A DNA stretch of 64,000 bases from Cyclobacterium lianum (GTDB lineage Bacteria; Bacteroidota; Bacteroidia; Cytophagales; Cyclobacteriaceae), in assembly GCF_900143075.1 (NCBI RefSeq), contig NZ_FRCY01000004.1, forward strand, positions 1-64,000, given 5' to 3'. How positions within the stretch are numbered: position 1 is the stretch's first letter; every line of letters starts with the position of its first letter. Made by a program: the position numbers and the translations under genes. Below are positions 7,377-16,763 of this stretch, piece by piece. Under the pieces are notes generated by a model that ran no database searches, had not been told where the DNA came from, and worked only from the letters and a program-made list of their open reading frames with translations.

Positions 7377-8861
7377 TCAATCCCCATATAAAGTTTTGGA
7401 AACAGATTCGTATTTATCCCCCTTTATCCAAAGCGGTTGATTGGGATCATTGGCGATTTTTTCCGCTGAAAGAATAAAGGATTTCCAATACTTGAGGGCA
7501 TAGTCCAGGTCAAAATTATCTACCTGATCGGTAACCTGATGGTAATGGGCGGCCACATCCTGATCGAAAGCTGTAAAACCCAGGCTGAAGGTAGGAGCGG
7601 GGATCCCTTTTTTGGCAAAATTCACATTGTCTGAGCGATCGTAAAGTCCTTGTTCGGGAGCCGGGTCGGAAAGGGCTTTCAGACCAAATGCTTCTGCAGC
7701 TTCCGAAATATGATGATCCGCAGAAGATCTTCCCAATCCGATTACTGTTACCAGGCTGGTATCATTGTAGCCTGCATTGTCAATATTGAGATTAAAAATG
7801 ATAGTTGACAAATCCAAAGGTGGATTGTCGGCAAAATATCCCGATCCCAGCAAACCTTTTTCTTCTGCTGTCCAGGCACAGAGGAGGACAGATCTTTTGG
7901 GTGGATGCTCGCCAAAAAAGTGAGCCGCCTGGATCAAAGCAGCCGTTCCCACTGCATTGTCTCTGGCCCCATTATAAATGGAATCTCCTGCTGCATTGGG
8001 TGTTCCAATCCCCAAATGGTCATAATGGGCAGATAACATGATAAAGTCCTCCTTTAAGTTTTCGTCTGTTCCCGGGATATAGGCCACCACATTTTTTCCG
8101 GTGATCTTTTTGTTGATTTTACCGGCGACCTGAATTTTCATGGTATTGGCGCCTGAATTCATGGCATTGATGATTTCGCTACTCAGGTCCTTCATCCACA
8201 AATAGGGAAAAGCCGTGTCCGCCTCCGGGTTGATGTCCAGACCCATTTGTGGTTTATTCAGGTAATTCACCAAAAGACTCCAGGGAGTAGTGGGTACGTT
8301 GTACATTTCTATTAGTCCGGCAGCACCTTTGGCCTCGGCCAGTGCCGTTTTTTCTCTGCCAGCCGCAAATAGTTCGGCCGGAGACAGCCTGTCGGGCGCA
8401 CCCACGCGGACTACTACCCATTTACCGGCCACATCCTTGCCTTCATAATCCTCTTCGAACCCATAGCCGGCCACGACCAGTTCAAATTCACCGGAAATGT
8501 CCTGGCCTCCCAGCACCAGGAGTTCATCTCCATGGTTTAAGGTGTCCTGATTCCAATTGATTTCTCCAATTTCCGGTGGGCTGGAGTACATGAATGGAAC
8601 ATGCTGATAATAGGCGTTTAAACCTTCCATAGGCCGGGCGCCGTATTTCTCAAATTGATTGGCAATATAAAGGGCCGCAATATCTATTTCGGACCTGGCA
8701 GGATCCCGTCCCATCAATTCATCAGCGGCCAAAAACTTAAAATGAGCCAGGGCCTCATCTTGCTGAATGGTTTCTTCAATCAGCTCTTTCTGGGCCATGG
8801 ATGGCCGGGCGATCATCCCCATGAGGAATATCAGCCCTATCAATACATGCTTGCTGTTCAT
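7377..8861 (-). CDS. Secreted M28-family zinc aminopeptidase
   Basis: 494 residues with a signal peptide (about 1-23, ending SMAQ). Residues about 100-240 fit a PA (protease-associated) insert, with ELVVAGYGFEEDYEGKDVAGK. The catalytic M28 domain has metal-binding blocks in order: SAHYDHLG, GARDNAVGTAAL, TAEEKGLLGSGYF (Glu base and ligand), NLNIDNAGY, and a C-terminal HYHQVTDQVDNFD. It should trim N-terminal residues from peptides outside the cytoplasm. It is monocistronic, with a small gap to the tRNA-modification genes on its right. Confidence 0.93.
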   Translation of the reverse strand: MNSKHVLIGLIFLMGMIARPSMAQKELIEETIQQDEALAHFKFLAADELMGRDPARSEIDIAALYIANQFEKYGARPMEGLNAYYQHVPFMYSSPPEIGEINWNQDTLNHGDELLVLGGQDISGEFELVVAGYGFEEDYEGKDVAGKWVVVRVGAPDRLSPAELFAAGREKTALAEAKGAAGLIEMYNVPTTPWSLLVNYLNKPQMGLDINPEADTAFPYLWMKDLSSEIINAMNSGANTMKIQVAGKINKKITGKNVVAYIPGTDENLKEDFIMLSAHYDHLGIGTPNAAGDSIYNGARDNAVGTAALIQAAHFFGEHPPKRSVLLCAWTAEEKGLLGSGYFADNPPLDLSTIIFNLNIDNAGYNDTSLVTVIGLGRSSADHHISEAAEAFGLKALSDPAPEQGLYDRSDNVNFAKKGIPAPTFSLGFTAFDQDVAAHYHQVTDQVDNFDLDYALKYWKSFILSAEKIANDPNQPLWIKGDKYESVSKTLYGD

Positions 8862-9025
8862 TTGTTAACCTATTATGTCTAATGGCAAAGCCTTCACCGG
8901 CATGGAGACCTTTCTTTCATTCCAGCCTTTCAGGAAATTTTGTCTCTCAAATCTGGCACCCAGCCTTCGTGTACATTGGGTTTTACCCCATTATTTGTTC
9001 CAAATATATTATTAATACAAACGAT

Positions 9026-9742
9026 TCAGTAATTAAAGTTTGTTAATTTCCAGCCCAATTTGGAAGCCATTTCTTCAAAATGTTCTGGTGGTCTGGCAGT
9101 TATCTTAATATCTTTTAGCAGGAATGGATGGGAGAATTCCATCTTCCAGGCGTGGAGTAGCATCAGGTGCATGTTAAAATGCCGCTCGAAAAACCGATTT
9201 TGTTTGTTGTCGCCATGCGTGCGGTCTCCTATCACATAGTGGCGGATGTGGGCAAAATGCCTCCTGATCTGGTGCATCCTTCCGGTATGGGGATATACTT
9301 TTACCAGAGCGTACCTGCTGGTAGCGTATCGGTTTGACGAGGCATAGGGGATTTCTGTTTCTGACAGGCGCCAGTATTCCGTTACTGCCGGCTGCAATTC
9401 GTGCACCAGATCTTTTGCCAGGGGATGATCAATCAAGCCATGGGCTTCCGGCAAATATCCCCGCACGATACTCAGGTAATACTTTTTGATACCCGTACCG
9501 GCAAACTGCGGTTGGAGCGCGGAAGCGGCCAGTTGGTTTTTAGCGAAAAGCAGGATACCCGAAGTAGGCCGGTCTATCCGGTGAAGGGGGTAGACCTTGT
9601 AGCCAACTTGTTTCCTTAGGATTTGTACCGCAAATTTTGCCGCCGGATCTCTTTCCAAGGGCGTCTTGTGGACCAGAACGCCTACCGGCTTGTGTACCGC
9701 CAGGTAATGATCATCTTCGTAAAGTACCGGGAGCTCATCCAT
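9026..9742 (-). CDS. truC: tRNA pseudouridine(65) synthase, RluA family
   Basis: 238 residues. The catalytic motif HRIDRPTSGILLF contains the nucleophilic Asp of the RluA/RsuA superfamily. The opening VLYEDDHYLAVHKPVGVLVHKTPLERD is close to TruC, and no S4 domain is present. It converts U65 in the T stem of tRNA to pseudouridine. The gene starts 2 nt after the mnmA stop codon, so the two tRNA-modification enzymes form a transcription unit. TruC is preferred over RluC/D because of the short length and the HRIDRPTSG form. Confidence 0.85.
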   Translation of the reverse strand: MDELPVLYEDDHYLAVHKPVGVLVHKTPLERDPAAKFAVQILRKQVGYKVYPLHRIDRPTSGILLFAKNQLAASALQPQFAGTGIKKYYLSIVRGYLPEAHGLIDHPLAKDLVHELQPAVTEYWRLSETEIPYASSNRYATSRYALVKVYPHTGRMHQIRRHFAHIRHYVIGDRTHGDNKQNRFFERHFNMHLMLLHAWKMEFSHPFLLKDIKITARPPEHFEEMASKLGWKLTNFNY

Positions 9743-9743
9743 A

Positions 9744-10958
9744 TCAGGAGATGGTTCCTGATCCTATGGCCTCATCGCCGGCATACCAGGCTACAAACTG
9801 GCCGGCTGCAATTCCCCTTTGTGGCTTGTCAAAGATTACGTACAGCCCTTCTTCCCGTTGAATGAGGCTGGCATCTGTAAGCGGCTGGCGATACCTTATT
9901 CTGGCCTGATACCGGGCAGTTTCTCCTACCTTGAGCTTTTTATCGGGCCTTATCCAGTGGATCTCATCTGTTTTGACGAAAAGTCCATATCGGATCAATC
10001 CCGGATGATCCTCCCCCAGTCCGGTGTATATGATGTTTTTGCGGGTATCTGTGGCGATCACAAACAAAGGTTTACCCGTGCCGCCCACATTCAGCCCTTT
10101 GCGCTGTCCTACTGTAAAGTAATGGGCGCCATTGTGTTCACCGACCATTTCACCATCCTCTTCGGCATAAGTGATCGGCAGACAGGATTCTATTAATGTT
10201 TCCTGATCAAATTCTTCTACGGAAATACCTGCAGGAATACCTTTGTTTTCGTATTTGGGAGAGGACACCGGTATGGCAATTATTTTTCCTTTGGCAGGCT
10301 TCAATTGCTGCTGTAAAAATTCAGGCAACCGTACTTTGCCGATAAAACAGAGTCCCTGGCTATCTTTTTTATCGGCGGTCACCAGATCCAGCTCCCTTGC
10401 AATTTCCCTCACTTCGGCTTTTTGAAGGTGACCGATCGGGAAAAGGGCCCTGGACAATTGGTCCTGGTTCAATTGACACAAAAAGTAGCTTTGATCTTTA
10501 TTGCAGTCGGCACCTGCCACCAAGCGGTAGATAGACTTGCCCCTGGTTTCCAAAATTTCTTTCTGACAGTAATGTCCTGTGGCAACAAAATCTGCTTTAA
10601 GTTTCATCGCCGCTTTCAGGAAAATATCAAACTTTATTTCCCTGTTGCAAAGGATATCCGGATTGGGAGTTCTGCCTTGCTTGTATTCCGCAAACATGTA
10701 GTCCACGATCCTCACCCTGTACTCCTCGCTAAGGTCTATGGCCTGGAAGGGGATACCAAGCTTCTGGGCCACCAGCATGGCGTCGGTGCTGTCCTCTACC
10801 CAGGGGCATTCGTTGGATATGGTTACCGTCTCATCGTGCCAGTTTTTCATAAAAAGGCCGATAACCTCATATCCCTTTTCTTTTAGCAGATAGGCTGCTA
10901 CGGAACTGTCCACGCCACCGGAAAGCCCCACCACTACTCTCTTTTTTGCCTGAAGCAT
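9744..10958 (-). CDS. mnmA: tRNA-specific 2-thiouridylase
   Basis: 404 residues. The PP-loop ATP pyrophosphatase motif [15 protein letters not shown] lies near the N-terminus (about 12-26). The catalytic cysteines fit [13 protein letters not shown] (about Cys 105) and [11 protein letters not shown] (about Cys 205). It thiolates U34 of tRNA-Lys/Glu/Gln at the wobble base. It is first in the mnmA-truC unit. The 119-nt gap upstream is shared with the divergent sugar-acid fusion gene. Confidence 0.96.
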   Translation of the reverse strand: MLQAKKRVVVGLSGGVDSSVAAYLLKEKGYEVIGLFMKNWHDETVTISNECPWVEDSTDAMLVAQKLGIPFQAIDLSEEYRVRIVDYMFAEYKQGRTPNPDILCNREIKFDIFLKAAMKLKADFVATGHYCQKEILETRGKSIYRLVAGADCNKDQSYFLCQLNQDQLSRALFPIGHLQKAEVREIARELDLVTADKKDSQGLCFIGKVRLPEFLQQQLKPAKGKIIAIPVSSPKYENKGIPAGISVEEFDQETLIESCLPITYAEEDGEMVGEHNGAHYFTVGQRKGLNVGGTGKPLFVIATDTRKNIIYTGLGEDHPGLIRYGLFVKTDEIHWIRPDKKLKVGETARYQARIRYRQPLTDASLIQREEGLYVIFDKPQRGIAAGQFVAWYAGDEAIGSGTIS

Positions 10959-11077
10959 AAATTAAATTGTCCCTGATCAAATCAAGTTGTATAACAGTTT
11001 ACCTGACAGATAAGGTTCAGTTTTTCAAATTTAGTATTAATCCGCATTGATCCGGTTGATTTTTACTAATTTCGTAC

Positions 11078-12976
11078 ATGATTGTTATCGTTTACGGGGT
11101 TACTGGTTGCGGAAAATCTACAGTTGGCGCATTGCTGGGCAGGAGCCTCGGCCTGCCATTTTATGATGGTGACCATTTTCATCCTCAGACCAATAAGGAC
11201 AAAATGAATGCAGGGATACCGTTGACCGATGAGGACCGCATTCCCTGGCTTGTAAACCTATCCCGGCATATTGCAGACTGGGACAAGTCAGGCGGGGCGG
11301 TGCTGGCATGCTCTGCGCTGAACGAGAAATACAGAAAACTCCTGATGGTCAGTCCCAATATCCATTGGGTGTTGCTTGAGGGGAGTAAATCGTTGATCCA
11401 ATCCAGGCTGCGCAAAAGGGTGGGCCATTTTATGAATCCTGCCTTGCTGGACTCTCAACTGGCAACCTTACAGAAACCAGATTATGGCTGGAAGATTGCT
11501 ATAGCTAAGGACCCGGAAAAAATCGTTACTGAAATTGTTAAAAAGATAAGAACCTTGGAAAATTTGTCTGCATTTGGAATAATGGGAATGGGAGTAATGG
11601 GCAAAAGCCTGGCACTTAATCTTGCTGATACCCAAACTAAAATCTCCATATTTAACCGCCACGTTGAAGGCACGGAGGAAAAAATTGCTGAAAAAATACT
11701 GGTAGACAACCCCGGCTACACCGATATTAAGGCTTATGATGATTTGCAATCCTTTGTATCCTCATTGGCCACACCCCGAAAAATCATGCTGATGATCCCG
11801 GCCGGGCCTGCCGTAGACGAACAAATCGAATTACTTGTACCCCTTCTGGACGCTGGGGATGTGATAGTAGACGGAGGCAATTCATTTTTTAAAGATACCA
11901 ATAGAAGAGCCAGGCTACTCGAAGAAAAGGGCATATTGTTTTTGGGAGCGGGGGTTTCGGGGGGAGAGGAAGGCGCCAGAAGAGGCCCTTCTATAATGCC
12001 GGGAGGAAGTAGGGAAGGGTATGAACTGGTGGCTCCCTATCTGGAAAAAATGGCTGCAAAGGATTATCGTGGAAAACCCTGTCTTAGCTATATTGGCCCT
12101 GAAGGGGCCGGACATTTCGTGAAGATGGTACACAACAGCATCGAATATGCAGAAATGCAGGCCATCGCTGAGGTTTATTTTCTGATGCGTTATTATCTGG
12201 AATTGCCAGCCGATAGGATTGCGGCTATTTTCGAAAACTGGATGGGTGCGAATCTGTCGAATTATCTGCTGGAAATCACGATCGACATACTGAAAAAGAA
12301 AGAGGACGGATCATTGCTGCTGGACAAAATACTTGACCAGGCTGCACAGAAGGGTACGGGCGGCTGGTCAGTCAATATCGCATTGGAATATGGCGTGCCT
12401 TACAGTGGATTGGCAGAGGCGGTAATGGCTAGAAATATTTCTTCGAAAAAAGCAGTGCGAATGATAGCTTCCGGCATGTATGGGTCCGCCCAATTGACCG
12501 GAATAGAAGAGGCAGAACCCTTTTTAGATAAGTTGCAGGCAGCCTATCAGGCCACCAGAATTATCAACCACGATGCCGGATTTTCCCTGATGCTGGAAGT
12601 CTCTGAAAAAAACAATTGGAACCTGAATTTTTCAGAAATCGCCAGAATATGGACCAACGGTTGTATCATCAGGTCAGTGCTGATGGAGGAACTGGTGGAT
12701 ATCTTTAAGGAAAGCAACCGCCTGATATTGCACCACGAAGCCGTAGATGCGCTAAAAGGATATCAAAATGACCTCTCCTATGTGGTGGGGCAGGCACTTC
12801 AACATGGTTTTCCGGTGCCGGTTTTGTCCAGCTCAATCAATTATTTTCTGGGATGCATCACCGGTCATTCTGCTGCAAACCTGATCCAAGCCCAGCGGGA
12901 TTACTTTGGAGCCCACAGGTACCAGCGGTCAGACAAAGATCCGGGAGTTTCATTTCATACCAGATGGAAGGAGTAG
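11078..12976 (+). CDS. Gluconokinase / 6-phosphogluconate dehydrogenase fusion
   Basis: 632 residues with two complete enzymes in one frame. Residues 1-162 are a GntK-type gluconokinase: P-loop GVTGCGKST at 7-15, FYDGDHFHP, and DEDRIPWL. Residues from about 165 are a full-length (about 467 aa) 6-phosphogluconate dehydrogenase: the nucleotide-binding GIMGMGVMGKSLALNLA, GVSGGEEGARRGPSIMPGG, the catalytic KMVHNSIEY, and a C-terminal FHTRW. The product should convert gluconate to ribulose 5-phosphate, CO2 and NADPH in two steps on one polypeptide. The linker is very short (TLENLSA). No frameshift is visible, so the join is in the gene, not an assembly artefact at a stop codon. Arrangement gntK-gnd suggests gluconate use through the pentose phosphate pathway. 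Confidence 0.95.
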   Translation: MIVIVYGVTGCGKSTVGALLGRSLGLPFYDGDHFHPQTNKDKMNAGIPLTDEDRIPWLVNLSRHIADWDKSGGAVLACSALNEKYRKLLMVSPNIHWVLLEGSKSLIQSRLRKRVGHFMNPALLDSQLATLQKPDYGWKIAIAKDPEKIVTEIVKKIRTLENLSAFGIMGMGVMGKSLALNLADTQTKISIFNRHVEGTEEKIAEKILVDNPGYTDIKAYDDLQSFVSSLATPRKIMLMIPAGPAVDEQIELLVPLLDAGDVIVDGGNSFFKDTNRRARLLEEKGILFLGAGVSGGEEGARRGPSIMPGGSREGYELVAPYLEKMAAKDYRGKPCLSYIGPEGAGHFVKMVHNSIEYAEMQAIAEVYFLMRYYLELPADRIAAIFENWMGANLSNYLLEITIDILKKKEDGSLLLDKILDQAAQKGTGGWSVNIALEYGVPYSGLAEAVMARNISSKKAVRMIASGMYGSAQLTGIEEAEPFLDKLQAAYQATRIINHDAGFSLMLEVSEKNNWNLNFSEIARIWTNGCIIRSVLMEELVDIFKESNRLILHHEAVDALKGYQNDLSYVVGQALQHGFPVPVLSSSINYFLGCITGHSAANLIQAQRDYFGAHRYQRSDKDPGVSFHTRWKE

Positions 12977-13143
12977 CCCTGTTAGCGGGGTATAACTGTT
13001 TTTTTCCAGGTGGATAGTGGTGAATTCATGGTTTTTGCCGGATACCAAATGTGGATTTTTTCAGTTCTGGGTTGACTATGGGAACTACCGCCGGCTTAAA
13101 TCAATTTACCATGCGATAGGCAATGAACTCAGATCCCTGATTA

Positions 13144-13563
13144 ATGATGTCAATATTTCAAAAAATTAAGGAGGAATTTTTAAACCAGGAATTGTCTTTT
13201 CAGGCCAGCAAAAGCAGTGGGCCGGGCGGCCAACATGTCAACAAGGTGAATTCTAAAATTCAGCTCAAATTCAACGTAGTCCGGTCCAGCATACTGGAGG
13301 AAGACGAAAAGGCCGTTTTATTAAAAAAATGGGCCAATAGGCTGGATAGCGAGGGAAATATCACCATCCAGGCGCAGGAAAAAAGATCTCAACTTCAAAA
13401 CAAATCCATTGCTATTCAGAAATTTTATGAGTCGCTGTCCGCTGCCTTCCGGAAAAGGAAAATGCGCAAAACCACGCAACCCAAAAAGAGTGCCGTTGAA
13501 AAAAGGCTTAAAGCAAAACGAATAAATGCTGAAAAAAAGCAATCGCGCAGCAAGAACTGGTGA
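13144..13563 (+). CDS. arfB: Ribosome rescue peptidyl-tRNA hydrolase ArfB
   Basis: 139 residues, the normal ArfB (YaeJ) size. The release-factor-like domain carries SSGPGGQHVNKVNSKI, with the GGQ motif that enters the peptidyl transferase centre. The C-terminal tail is Lys/Arg-rich (RKRKMRKTTQPKKSAVEKR), as needed to occupy the empty mRNA channel of stalled ribosomes. It hydrolyses peptidyl-tRNA on ribosomes lacking a stop codon. Two adjacent ATGs (13144 and 13147) could both serve as starts. Confidence 0.95.
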   Translation: MMSIFQKIKEEFLNQELSFQASKSSGPGGQHVNKVNSKIQLKFNVVRSSILEEDEKAVLLKKWANRLDSEGNITIQAQEKRSQLQNKSIAIQKFYESLSAAFRKRKMRKTTQPKKSAVEKRLKAKRINAEKKQSRSKNW

Positions 13564-13830
13564 ATGAGTCAAAGAAATTAAACCAGGTCTGAATAATCTG
13601 AACAAAGGTCAATTCCGATCTTTTCTACATCCCTGATTGAGTAGGCAATTTCCCCGCTATCTTCGAAGCAAACCTTATCTGGTATAGAGTGAAGTGTACG
13701 ACCAATCCAGTAAAAACCGTAGCCCCAAAGTCATTCCGACACTATCGGATCTACCGGATAGCCCCCTGGTGCATACCTTGCGAAGAGCTGGAATAGCATC
13801 ACAGGCTAAGACTTTCTTCCAGTGCCCAGA

Positions 13831-14874
13831 CTAGCCGTCCAGCAATTGATTCCAACCATAATTGTCTGCCTTGAGTCCTTTTCTGACATCAGTCAGCATA
13901 TCCTTCAGCCGATACATTTCTGCGTCGGACTTCAGGTAAGTAGCAAATGATTTACCACGATAATTTATGCTCTCTATAGGGGATATTACGGCAGCGGTAC
14001 CGGCCCCAAAAGCTTCAACCCTTTCTCCTTGTTCGATTCGTGCTGTGATCTCTTCAATGGCTACCGGTCTTTCTTCTACTAAGAAACCTGCTTCGCCCGC
14101 TAGTTTCAGTAAGGAGTCCCGGGTGATGCCGTCCAATATACTATCACTAAGGGCAGGCGTAACCAATCTTTTTCCCTCCAGGATAAAAAGGATATTCATG
14201 GTACCCGATTCCTCAATATATTTTTTCTCCCGGGCATCCAGCCAGATGATCTGGTCGAAACCTTCTTTTTTTGCATTGATCTGGGGAAGAAGCGAGGCAC
14301 CGTAATTTCCTCCGTTTTTGGCTGCACCGGCACCACCAGGGGCAGAACGGATGTATTCCGTTTCTACTTTCACATGTAGCGGTTTATTGTAATAGGCACG
14401 CATGGGAGAGAGCACGACCATAAAAAGATATTCTTTAGACGCATCAACGCCCAGCTTTTTTTCCGTGGCAATGACAAATGGACGAATATACAGGGAGTAG
14501 TCCGGATCATCGATGACCCAGTCTGCTTCCATTTTTATCAGCTCTGCAATTCCGTCCATAAAGAGACTGCGGGAGAGCGGAGGCATCGCCATCCGTTCGA
14601 GCGAGCGGTTCATTCGCTTCCAATGACTTTCCATCCGGAAAATATTGATGTTGCCATCTTTCATCCGAAAAGCCTTAAGGCCCTCAAATACGGTCTGTCC
14701 GTAGTGGAAGCACATGGCCAGAGGGGACAAGGAAATGGATTGCACCGGAGCAATTTTGTAATCCGACCATTCACCCTGCTGGTAAGAAGCCAGCAGCATT
14801 CGATCAGTAGATTGAATCCCAAATGTGAAATTATCAAAATCAAAATCGGGTTTTCGGGTTTCGGTGTGATTCAT
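13831..14874 (-). CDS. ilvE: Branched-chain amino acid aminotransferase
   Basis: 347 residues, class IV PLP aminotransferase. Family signatures include HYGQTVFEGLKAFR, YIRPFVIATEKKLGV, GGNYGASLLPQ, and the substrate/PLP region EESGTMNILF and GTAAVISPI. It makes or degrades leucine, isoleucine and valine by exchanging the amino group with glutamate. It stands alone, with the truncated DinB/YfiT gene 15 nt upstream in the same orientation. Confidence 0.93.
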   Translation of the reverse strand: MNHTETRKPDFDFDNFTFGIQSTDRMLLASYQQGEWSDYKIAPVQSISLSPLAMCFHYGQTVFEGLKAFRMKDGNINIFRMESHWKRMNRSLERMAMPPLSRSLFMDGIAELIKMEADWVIDDPDYSLYIRPFVIATEKKLGVDASKEYLFMVVLSPMRAYYNKPLHVKVETEYIRSAPGGAGAAKNGGNYGASLLPQINAKKEGFDQIIWLDAREKKYIEESGTMNILFILEGKRLVTPALSDSILDGITRDSLLKLAGEAGFLVEERPVAIEEITARIEQGERVEAFGAGTAAVISPIESINYRGKSFATYLKSDAEMYRLKDMLTDVRKGLKADNYGWNQLLDG

Positions 14875-14889
14875 GGTATTTAAAATATA

Positions 14890-15213
14890 TTAAAGATTGT
14901 TTTTTGCCTGATTGATATGAGCCAAATGGTGCCTTTCGTGCCATTCGTACATTAGCGCACTGGCCTTTAGTCCAATGCTTTTTTGCTGTTCCGGATAAAA
15001 GAAGCTTCGATCCCATTGGGAATCGGTCATCTGCCGCATTAGAAAAACCCACCTCTCCTGGACGGCTGATACTATTTGAACGGACATATCGATATCAGGT
15101 TTGTAATCTGCCAGATCCGCCCATAAATTTTCCTTATAAGGTTTGATACCCGGGTTTTCCTCTGTGAGTGCCAATTTGAAGCGTATTATTGATGTTTTTC
15201 TAAGGAACAACAA
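14890..15213 (-). pseudogene. C-terminal fragment of a DinB/YfiT-family metal-dependent hydrolase
   Basis: 107 residues matching the second half of the roughly 170-residue YfiT/DinB family: IRFKLALTEENPGIKPYKE, an RWVFLM region, then the C-terminal YEWHERHHLAHI carrying two of the three metal-binding His. The N-terminal helix with the first His (the HxxDSH-like segment before IRFKLALTE) is absent. The sequence just upstream of residue 1 reads open but has no ATG and no family match. The missing part would have run into the promoter of the divergent MocR gene, so a deletion is likely. Probably inactive. Confidence 0.7.
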
Positions 15214-15284
15214 ATAAACAAAAGAATAATGGTTGGTTACAGATACAATTTATTTAATTTTGAAGGGTACAGTTGAAGTAAAAA

Positions 15285-16685
15285 ATGACCTTATACCAAG
15301 AGCTTGCGGCGAACTTTGAAAGGCTGATCCAAAACGGAAGCCTGAGGGTAGGGGACAGGATGCCCTCAATCCGTACGGTAAGCAAGGAGTACGGAGTAAG
15401 CAAGAATACTGTAATACAGGCCTATTTGGTTTTAGAAAGCCGGTCTTGCATTGTGCCCCGGCCACAAGCAGGCTTTTTTGTTTGTGGCAAGGCAAACCAG
15501 CGTTTACCGGTGCCGGATGCGAGTATGCCTCAAAACCATCCGCCCGATCCGGCGGATGACGGGTTGATCGGAAAGGTGTTCAGGAATTTTGTCAATAAAG
15601 AAATTACCCAGCTTTCTCTCAGTGTGCCAGACGAAAGCTTTTTTCCTGTAGCAAGACTCAACAAGTGCCTGCACAAAGCGGCACAAACACTTAGCTTTGG
15701 GGGAACCGGCTATGACGATATACAGGGCAACGTCCGTTTGCGAAAAAATATAGCCAAATGGTCCTTTACCTGGTCGGGAAACTTAGCCACCAGAGACCTG
15801 GTCACTACTTCCGGTGCCATGCATGCCATATCTCTTGCCTTTATGGCGCTGACAAAACCAGGTACGAGGATTGGTGTAGAAAGCCCTGTCTATTTTGGTA
15901 TCCTCCAACTGGCCAAAAATATGGGACTGCAGGTGGTGGAGCTTCCAACCCACCCGGTATTCGGGGTCAGCCCGGACGACATAAAAGCTGCCATTGGGAA
16001 AATTGACATTTGCCTGCTGGTAAGTAATTTCAACAATCCCCTGGGAAGCTGTATGCCTGAAGAAAATAAGCGTGAGGTGGTGCGGCTACTTGCCCGTAAT
16101 GGTATCCCCCTGATTGAGGACGATTTATATGGGGATGTATACTTTGGTGCCAACCGTCCCAGGCCTTGTAAGGCGTTTGATGAGGAAGGGATGGTGCTGT
16201 GGTGTGGATCTGTCTCGAAAACCCTCGCTCCCGGCTACAGGGTGGGATGGATGGCACCTGGAAAATACATGAAGGATATTCTGAAATTAAAGCTCTTTCA
16301 TTCGGTTTCCGGAACCGCGCTTACCCAGGAGGCCATTGGACTGTTTCTGGAGAATGACCGGTACGAGCGGCATTTGCGTTCCCTGAGGAAAAACCTTCAC
16401 GAAAATTCCCTCCATTTTATACGTACCATTGCAGACCACTTTCCGGAACAGACCAAGGTGAGCCGCCCACAGGGTGGATTTGTGCTTTGGGTGGAGCTGG
16501 CCAAAAATGTGGATACGGGAAAACTTTTCGATCCGGTATTGTCTCGCGGAATCAGCTTTGCTCCAGGCAGGATGTTTACGCTTCAAAACCAATTCCACCA
16601 TTGCCTCCGCCTCAATTACGGACTGCCCTGGACGGAAAGGCTCGAAAAACGACTGATCGAATTGGGACAACTTTTAAAGAATTGA
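15285..16685 (+). CDS. MocR/PdxR-type regulator: GntR HTH with aminotransferase domain
   Basis: 466 residues. An N-terminal winged HTH of the GntR family (about 1-70, with GDRMPSIRTVSKEYGVSKNTVIQAY) is joined to a fold-type I PLP aminotransferase-like domain. The Schiff-base Lys lies in SVSKTLAPGYRVGWM, and NNPLGSCMP is the matching cofactor region. Such proteins sense PLP or an amino-acid derivative and switch on a nearby gene. The only divergent neighbour is the truncated YfiT gene, 72 nt away, so its original target may be lost. Confidence 0.92.
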   Translation: MTLYQELAANFERLIQNGSLRVGDRMPSIRTVSKEYGVSKNTVIQAYLVLESRSCIVPRPQAGFFVCGKANQRLPVPDASMPQNHPPDPADDGLIGKVFRNFVNKEITQLSLSVPDESFFPVARLNKCLHKAAQTLSFGGTGYDDIQGNVRLRKNIAKWSFTWSGNLATRDLVTTSGAMHAISLAFMALTKPGTRIGVESPVYFGILQLAKNMGLQVVELPTHPVFGVSPDDIKAAIGKIDICLLVSNFNNPLGSCMPEENKREVVRLLARNGIPLIEDDLYGDVYFGANRPRPCKAFDEEGMVLWCGSVSKTLAPGYRVGWMAPGKYMKDILKLKLFHSVSGTALTQEAIGLFLENDRYERHLRSLRKNLHENSLHFIRTIADHFPEQTKVSRPQGGFVLWVELAKNVDTGKLFDPVLSRGISFAPGRMFTLQNQFHHCLRLNYGLPWTERLEKRLIELGQLLKN

Positions 16686-16716
16686 ATGGCTATGTGCGCT
16701 TCATTTGCTTTTCTTT

Positions 16717-16744
16717 AAATCTATACAAACAAATCTATACAAAC
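16717..16744. repeat. Perfect tandem duplication of a 14-mer
   Basis: AAATCTATACAAAC occurs twice back to back (16717-16730 and 16731-16744), between the convergent mocR-type gene and the TonB receptor. Role unknown; replication slippage is the simplest source. Confidence 0.8.
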
Positions 16745-16763
16745 ATTTGAAGCTTTCAGGCAC

